Shown piece after piece: positions 58,209 through 64,000 of a DNA stretch of 64,000 nucleotides (positions are counted from its first letter, which is position 1; the number at the start of each line of letters is the position of its first letter). The stretch lies in assembly GCA_038049695.1 (NCBI GenBank), contig CP142458.1:58127501-58191500 (forward strand), read 5' to 3'. The notes under the pieces were generated by a model. That model was not told the origin of the DNA, ran no database searches, and saw only the letters and a program-made list of their open reading frames with translations. Made by a program: the position numbers and the translations under genes. The stretch comes from Cinnamomum chago. Its lineage: Eukaryota > Streptophyta > Magnoliopsida > Laurales > Lauraceae.

Positions 58209-58588
58209 ATTTCAAAAAATAAAATTCATAAATAATAACAGTAATAGGCTCTAATAGCCTTCTTTTGTGATAATTAATATAAGAAAGGGGAGAAAATGAG
58301 AATTAATATAGTATAATATAAACTTATATATATATGGAATCTCAAGTTTAAATAATATAAATACCTCTAAATCTTTGAATGCCCTTTTAATCTTGTCTCT
58401 TGATGACTTGATCTTTGGCACTCCAAAAACTTCTTAGAGAGAGTGAAAGAGTTGAATGCTTTGAGAGAGAGCTAGAGAATGTATAAAGAATTAGAGAGTT
58501 GCGTAAATTGGTGAGGAATGAGAATGGGAGGGTTAGGGTATTTATAGACTTCGTAAAATAGAAAATGACACAAAATACCCCTTACATG

Positions 58589-58789
58589 TGTTATAAGATA
58601 TGAATCTTGGGTGGATGCCCACTTGAGATGAGTTAGGGTTAAAATTAGGGTTCCTTTCTTGTAGGGTTACTTTGCCTATAAATAGGCCTCTCTACCTTTG
58701 TATTGTACACAGTTAGTGAGATAATAGCAAGGCTCTCTCTTCTGTCCCTAATCTTCTTTCTCTTGTCTCTCTCTCTCTCTTTTCTAACA
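58589..58789 (+). repeat. 5' LTR of the nested copia element
   Basis: 201 bp, with CCTATAAATAGGC as TATA box (about 58675-58687) and a CT-rich end. It is followed by the PBS-like CGTTATCAGCA at 58790-58800. Confidence 0.92.
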
Positions 58790-58851
58790 CGTTATCAGCA
58801 TGAAACTCTAAGAGAATGAAGAAAACTCGTATTCTTACCCAAAGAGAAGAG

Positions 58852-59037
58852 AAATCTTTCCCTGCACGGATTTTCATGGAGAAATCCTTCTCTGCACAGA
58901 TTTCTATCGCAAAATCCTTCCCATCGCGGATTCTCTACGCAGATTCCTTCCCAGCGCGAATTCTCATCGTGAATTCCCTGCACGAATTCCTTCCCAGCGC
59001 TGATATTCATCACGGAATCCTTCCCAGAATGGATTTC
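58852..59037 (+). repeat. 30-bp tandem repeats after the primer-binding site
   Basis: Units start at 58852, 58882, 58912, 58942, then a 13-bp partial unit at 58972, then 58985 and 59015. Each is like AAATCCTTCCCAGCGCGGAT plus TCTCATCGC. 30 bp is ten codons, so the + frame reads a KSFPARIF.-type decamer repeat, and the unit may be part of a leader or a former gag start. Confidence 0.88.
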
Positions 59038-59040
59038 AAA

Positions 59041-60430
59041 AAAGGGTAATATTTTTCTTCAAATACATGTTTGGTTACGGTTCATCTTCTTGTATAATAT
59101 TTTCTTTTAATTTAAATTTATCAATACTATGAATGGATCACAAAATAGAACCAAAAGTTCTAAATCTGAACCTGAAGTTCACCGATCTATGGAACAACAG
59201 TCCTAGAAGTTGGAATACTGATATGAACTTGTAGATTCATATCCATAAATCAAAACCTAGAGTTTTTTGTTCAAATCCAAACAAATTATAAGGCTATGAA
59301 ATCAAACCTGAAGATTTGGTAGAACTTGAAGTTCTGATCAATTGTTACAACCAGAAGTTCTACTTCAAACCTGAAGATTTGACAGAACTTGAAGTTCTAA
59401 ATCAAGCCTGAAGTCTTGAAAGAACTAGCATTTCTGATTATCAAAGTTGAGAACCTAATGTTCCAACTTTTCATTGACCAACTTATTTGTCTACACTTAC
59501 CAGTTCTAATTCATGTTTTATGAACCTGAAGTTCTAATTCAAGCAGAACCAGTCGTTCTGATTCTTAAAGTTGAGAACTTGATGTTCCAACTTTTCATTG
59601 ACCGACCTATCTCACATGATCAATCAAGCCTAGGGATCCGAAGATGGACCCATGGGCAACCTTATGGGTGTTGGACTCACACGGAATGGATATGGTATGG
59701 CCAAACTGAGTTGGGGGCGTGAGTCCTGTCGGCAACGTCGATCAACCCAGAATCTTGGCCTAATGACTAAAAATCCACTCACTGATTTTGGATGATGATG
59801 GAATTGATCCAACTTTTCATTGGCCAACCTCTAAATAATGAGGCATTTATATGGAGAGCACCCCTTGGCATGGTTTACAAGACCAATAATTCTTTGAACT
59901 TTCACAAACTTGATTTTTAGTTCATTTGATATGCATGCTTCTTAGATTTTTCATTTATGATGGGGATCTTTATTTTTCATTAATATCCTAATTTCTGGTG
60001 AATGATTTAATTATTTCAGTTTTACCATGTGATTGTATAGTTATATTGATTTATTATTTGAGGTATGAATCATGGAACTGAAGACAATCTATGTTTGGTA
60101 GATAGTGCCATAACACATACCATTCTGAAAAAATAGAATTTTTTCTCAAAATTGTTGTTCATTCCAGAAAAGGTATCTACAATAGCTGGACCTGTGCAAA
60201 TAATTAAAGGCTTTGTAAGAGCCCATATGATGAGAAAATATTCCCGCCGTTAGGGGGAGATAAGATAGTTCATGAAGAACGTATTGTTCATGTAGAACAA
60301 CCCATTCCTAAAGAACAACGAGAACTGACATGGAATACTTCAAGTCTGTCTCATTTAGATTCACGTACTTCACAATGTGAAAATGAAGTACGCAAGAAGC
60401 ATGACATTCCTAGAGGTTTAAGGGACTCAG
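59041..60430 (+). other. decayed interior of the copia element
   Basis: No coding region is recognisable. GAACCTGAAGTTCT and AGAACTTGAAGTTCT recur about ten times between 59155 and 59545; the second form is almost self-complementary. A longer phrase (AACCTAATGTTCCAACTTTTCATTGACC) occurs at 59452 and 59577 in slightly different form. Confidence 0.6.
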
Positions 60431-60470
60431 CTTCGCGGAAAAGGAGAAATTAACAATCATCATCATGTCC

Positions 60471-60650
60471 TCCTGAAGAGGCACGTAAATGCTCCTGAAG
60501 ATGTTCCTCCCGAAAAGGCAAGTAACACTCCTGAAGATGTTCCTCCCGAAGAGGCACGTAAACGCTCCTGAAGATGTTCCTCCCGAAGAGGCAAGTAACA
60601 CTCCTGAAGATGTTCCTCCTAAAGAGGCACATGACACTGTTGAAGATGTT
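60471..60650 (+). repeat. short repeat encoding PEDVPPEEA
   Basis: The phrase CTCCTGAAGATGTTCCTCCCGAAGAGGCA recurs about four times with a spacing near 45-54 bp. It encodes a PEDVPPEEA-like motif in the acidic linker upstream of RT, a region that is often repetitive in this copia group. Confidence 0.85.
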
Positions 60651-62627
60651 ATGGTAAAATTCATTCTCTCTAAAATAATGGAAGTCCCTAGTGAGACTTT
60701 GGAAGCCCCTGAAGAGGCGTCGGTACCGGAAAATGAAGAGATCTTTATACTTTACAATTATTCAAAAAAGAAAAAGAGATGGAATAGAAATGACATTACC
60801 ATCGATGACGCATTTGCATATGCGATAGCTACAAAAATACCAAAGGAAAATGATGATGATGATGATTGGGACACATAATCACGTTCTACAAATGAAGAGA
60901 TCTCTATACTTTACAATTATTCAAAAAAGAAAAATAGATGGAATAGAAATGACATTACCATCGATGACGCATTTGCATATGCGATAGCTACAAAAATACC
61001 AAAGGAAAATGATGATGATGATGATTGGGACACATAATCACGTTCTACAAATGAATGTCGACAAAGAAAGGATTGGCCAAAATAGGAAAGTGCTATCAAA
61101 GTAGAGTTAAAGTCTCTCAATAAAAGTGGTGTGTTCAGACCTATAATACAAACCTCAAAAGATGTTAACCATGTAGGTTATAAGTGGGTGTTTGTAAGAA
61201 AAGGGAATGAAATGAATGAAATTACTAGATATAAGGAACGATTAGTGGCATAAGGTTTCCCGCAGAAACCTGGGATTGATTATGAGGATACATACTCCCC
61301 CGTCATAGAAACAACAACTTTCAAATATTTGATAAGTTTAGTAGTTTTTCAAAATCTAGAAATGAGACTCATGGATGTTGTAACTGCTTACTTGTATGGG
61401 GACTTAGACACAAAAATTCACATGAAAATCCCGGAAGGATTTCCTTTGTTTGAAGCAAAGTCAAGGAGTACCTACAAAATCCAATTGAGGCGATCATTGT
61501 ACGGCTTGAAGCAATCCGGAAAAATGTTGTACAATTGTCTTAGTGAATACTTGTCTAAAAGGGGGTATGAAAAAGATCTCATATGCCCGTGTCTATTTAT
61601 AAAGAAATTCTTGAAGGGATTTGCAATATTAGCAGTTTATGTGGATGACATAAATTTGATAGGGACTGTAGAAGAGCTCGAAGAAACTGCTGATTATTTA
61701 AAGAAAGAATTTGAAATGAAAGACCTTGGGAAAACGAGATTTTGTCTCGGATTGCAAATCGAGAGAAATTCTAATGGGATGTTGGTCCATCAATCTAATT
61801 ATACCGAGAAGGTTTTAAAATGATTTGGTATGGACAAGACACATCCATTAGCACCCCCAAGGTCGTCCGATCTCTTGATATCAAGAAAGATCCATACCGT
61901 CCCATCGAGGAAAATGAAAAGGTATTGGATCTCGAAGTACCATACTTAAGTGCTATTGGAGCTTTGATGTACTTGGCACAATGCACTAGACCAGATATTG
62001 CATTTTCTGTGAATCTACTTGCCAAGTATAGCTCCGCACCAACTCAAAGGCACTGGATTGGTATTAAACACATCCTACGATATCTGCGTGGAACAACTGA
62101 TTTATGAATATTTTATTCTTACGATCATAAAGATTCCAGTTTTGTAGGATATGTAGATTCAGGTTATCTCTCTGATCCTCATAAGGGTCGATCACAGACA
62201 TGTTATATGTTTCTAAATTGTAATGCTGCCATTTCTTGGCGTTCTACTAAATAGACTTTAGTAGCTACTTACTCCAACCTTGCTGAGATTTTGGCTCTTT
62301 ATGAAGCCAATAGGAAATGTGTATGGCAAAAATCTTTGATTCAACATGTTCATAGTTCTTGTCAATTACCTTTTATTGCAAGTATCCCAAATAATGCATG
62401 CATCAGACAAATTCGATAAGGTTTTCATTAAAGGAGACAAGACTAATCATATATCACCGAAATTCTTCTTCACTCATGAACTTCAGAAGAACAATGAAAT
62501 TGAAGTCAAGCAAGTTCGTTCGAGTACCAATTTGGCTGACCTGTTTACAAAATCTTTGCCAAAATCAGTATTCCAGAAGTTTGTATACGAGATTGACAGG
62601 CATAGAGTTCATCATCAAACTATATAA
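60489..62627 (+). pseudogene. copia RT and RNase H, broken
   Basis: After the acidic linker come SVPENEEIFILYNYS and DITIDDAFAYAIA. RT follows: GYKWVFVRKGNEMNEI, PGIDYEDTYSPV, MRLMDVVTAYLYGDL, RSLYGLKQSGKM, the catalytic YVDD (61641-61652), and EMKDLGKTRFCLGLQIE. After a frameshift near 61820 come [31 protein letters not shown] and [10 protein letters not shown]. RNase H traces continue through GDKTNHISPKFFF and STNLADLFTKSLP to 62627. Stops occur near 60876, 61035, 61085, 61252, 61820, 62105 and beyond. Confidence 0.92.
60731..61048 (+). repeat. 159-bp in-frame tandem duplication in the copia pol linker
   Basis: Copies 60731-60889 and 60890-61048 differ at only about two sites. 159 bp is 53 codons. 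Each copy ends with a (GAT)n/WDT stop phrase. This near-identity contrasts with the heavy decay of the rest of the element, so the duplication is recent. Confidence 0.95.
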
Positions 62628-62914
62628 ATGGTTGTTATCATCAGGGGGAGTGGTTTATTAGAGAGCATCCTGAAGTATGCTACCCATGGACATTTGTGCG
62701 TTGTACTCTTATTCATTTTCTAGGTTTTTGTCCCACTGGGTTTTCCTAGTTAAGGTTTTAATGAGGCAGCATTATGCACGTCCAACACCAGTTCAATGAT
62801 CTTGAAGAATGTTGTACTCTTTTTCCCTTCGCTTTGGTTTTTTCCCATTGGGTTTTTCTTAGCAAGGTTTTTAATGAGGCAACTGTCATTGATTGGTGGT
62901 CATCCAAGGGGGAG

Positions 62915-63111
62915 TGTTATAAAATATGGATCTTATATGGATGCCCACTTGAGATGAGTTAAGGTTAGAATTAGGGTTCCTCTCTTGTGGGGTTACTTTG
63001 CCTATAAATAGGCATCTCTACCTTTGTATTGTACACAGTTAATGAGATAATAGCAAGGCTCTCTCTTCTGTCTATAATCTTTTTTCTCTTATCTCTCTCT
63101 CGTTTCTAACA
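62915..63111 (+). repeat. 3' LTR of the nested copia element
   Basis: 197 bp, aligned to 58589-58789 with many substitutions and short indels in the CT-rich end. Preceded by the polypurine tract CCAAGGGGGAG. Confidence 0.92.
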
Positions 63112-63328
63112 ATATGACCGTTTTATAGCTGTTGGGGGCTAAAATGGACTTTTTTTTAAAAAAACAGGGGATATGGACGTTGGGCTGGCCTGGCGAGTGG
63201 GGCAGGCTGTCTACCGGGCTAGAGGGCCTATCCTAGTGGGCCTGGCGGGCTGGAGGACCAACCCAAGTGCCTGACGGGCCCAGCCTCTTCGGCCATGGCC
63301 CGGCCCATTTGACATCTCTACTCTCTGT

Positions 63329-63560
63329 CAGAATTTAAGTCAATTGAACATCGGTTGACCGTATATCAAAGTGCGGCATCTTCATCGCAACAAAATCAAG
63401 TCTACTGGCGACATGACCACACACGGCTTCAAAACTCAAACAAAACCCTATGGTTTTATTTATGGCTTAAGAGACTTCACCTTAAATCTCAAGTCATTCT
63501 GACATTGTTTGACCTAGTATCGGCTTCTGATGGCAAATCAACAACTTTGCGTGACAAAAT
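63329..63560. repeat. 148-bp degenerate tandem array, right part
   Basis: Continuation of 55150-55761 beyond the hAT: anchors GTTGACC at 63354 and TTTGACC at 63508. Subtracting the element and one target copy, the first is 146 bp from the anchor at 55641. Confidence 0.75.
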
Positions 63561-64000
63561 CTTTGGCTTTCCCGGAAAATCAAAAACTTTGCACTCTGAT
63601 ATGCAAGGCTTATCATCAAGTTTTCTGCAGGGAAATCAGGCCAAAATATATACAAAAATGTCAGGAAAAATACCGAAGAGGAAATAATCGGAAAAACTGG
63701 AAAACGGCTGAAGACCGACAACCAAAAGGGATAAAAATCCCCATGGTCGCCGGCGACCTTGGAAATCCGAGTTGCCAGATTTTGGCCGAAAACCCATTGT
63801 TTGGGTCCTTTTCGCGTTATGAGATGTTTGGCCTCTATGGTTTTCCAAAAATCTGATTTTTAGGGCACGAAATCCGTTGATCTTCATGAAGATCACAGAT
63901 CCGCCGTCAAAACCATGGGATCGTCATCAGACACTTTGAAATTGTTAATCGGCTGACCAAAAAAGCAAGCTTTCTGCCGAGCCGATCGAGAAATCGACAG
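63561..64000. other. no gene seen
   Basis: Noncoding sequence to the window end. The phrase CTTTGCGTGACAAAATC..GGAAAATCAAAAACTTTGCA hints at more repeat structure, but no period is clear. Confidence 0.35.

Larger units (their letters stand above)
58589..63111 (+). mobile_element. decayed Ty1/copia element nested in the hAT
   Basis: LTRs at 58589-58789 and 62915-63111 start TGTTATAA and end TTTCTAACA. Flanks ACATG and ATATG match 4 of 5. The PBS-like CGTTATCAGCA directly follows the 5' LTR, and CCAAGGGGGAG precedes the 3' LTR. Only the RT and RNase H part of pol is recognisable. Gag, protease and integrase are missing or unrecognisable. The LTRs differ at many sites, so it is older than the Sirevirus-like and the 24.7-kb copia elements. 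Confidence 0.9.
55762..63320 (-). mobile_element. Ac-like hAT transposon carrying a nested copia element
   Basis: The ends read TAGGCATGTCAAACG and TAGAGATGTCAAATG, followed on both sides by GGGCCG/GGCCC-rich subterminal DNA. The flanking 8-mers CTCCCTAT (55754-55761) and CTCTCTGT (63321-63328) match 6 of 8, both differences being transitions. A decayed transposase lies inside on the minus strand. Without the copia insertion (58589-63111) the element is about 3.0 kb, a normal hAT size. It sits in a 148-bp repeat array whose period resumes across the insertion. Confidence 0.92.

Noticed and set aside
1-64000. rRNA or tRNA genes
   Set aside because: I looked for tRNA arms and rRNA cores and saw only primer-binding sites complementary to tRNA-iMet and a SINE box-B-like site.

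Overview
This looks like nuclear DNA from a flowering plant with a large, repeat-rich genome. The only host gene I can support is a plant-specific extra-large GTP-binding protein (XLG) on the + strand. Its last four exons lie at 12173-12350, 15490-15746, 23136-23308 and 32010-32595. They join in phase across GT-AG introns of about 3.1, 7.4 and 8.7 kb. The upstream exons (N-terminal domain, P-loop) were not found, so the gene enters the window already inside an intron. The species cannot be named from the sequence alone.

Almost everything else is transposable-element DNA, much of it nested.

0-12 kb: a DUF659-type hAT element (2440-7510) carries a broken transposase. Inside it sits a 698-bp non-autonomous hAT with a perfect 8-bp target duplication (6544-7241). 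LINE debris of RTE and L1 type follows, itself probably split by another hAT-like insert.

12-32 kb, XLG introns: a gag-protease-only gypsy element (17043-20235, TSD TGCCT), a 5'-truncated L1 (21988-22386), a gag-less Ty1/copia element (24732-28357, TSD AGTAC) and a scrambled RTE LINE (about 28.4-30.1 kb).

32-45 kb: the XLG 3' end, a SINE with an 18-bp TSD, a 514-bp hAT inserted in a 63-bp tandem repeat, an A-rich 20-bp minisatellite, and a very young 7.6-kb Sirevirus-like element (37079-44671). That element has near-identical 1745-bp LTRs and codes only for a coiled-coil/zinc-knuckle gag-like protein.

45-54 kb: one very long solo LTR inserted inside another of the same superfamily (45670-53513 interrupted by 48325-52815). 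Both have perfect 5-bp TSDs (CAATA and TGCGG).

54-64 kb: a 121-bp near-perfect hairpin MITE, then a 148-bp degenerate tandem array split by an Ac-like hAT (55762-63320). That hAT is in turn split by a decayed copia element (58589-63111).

The most unusual signals are three. A bipartite GGTCGACC dyad module is shared by the Sirevirus-like LTR and the unrelated long LTRs. A 41-codon open frame of identical length is kept near the 3' end of both long LTRs. The gag-like protein has an exact 49-residue (7 x 7) coiled-coil repeat.
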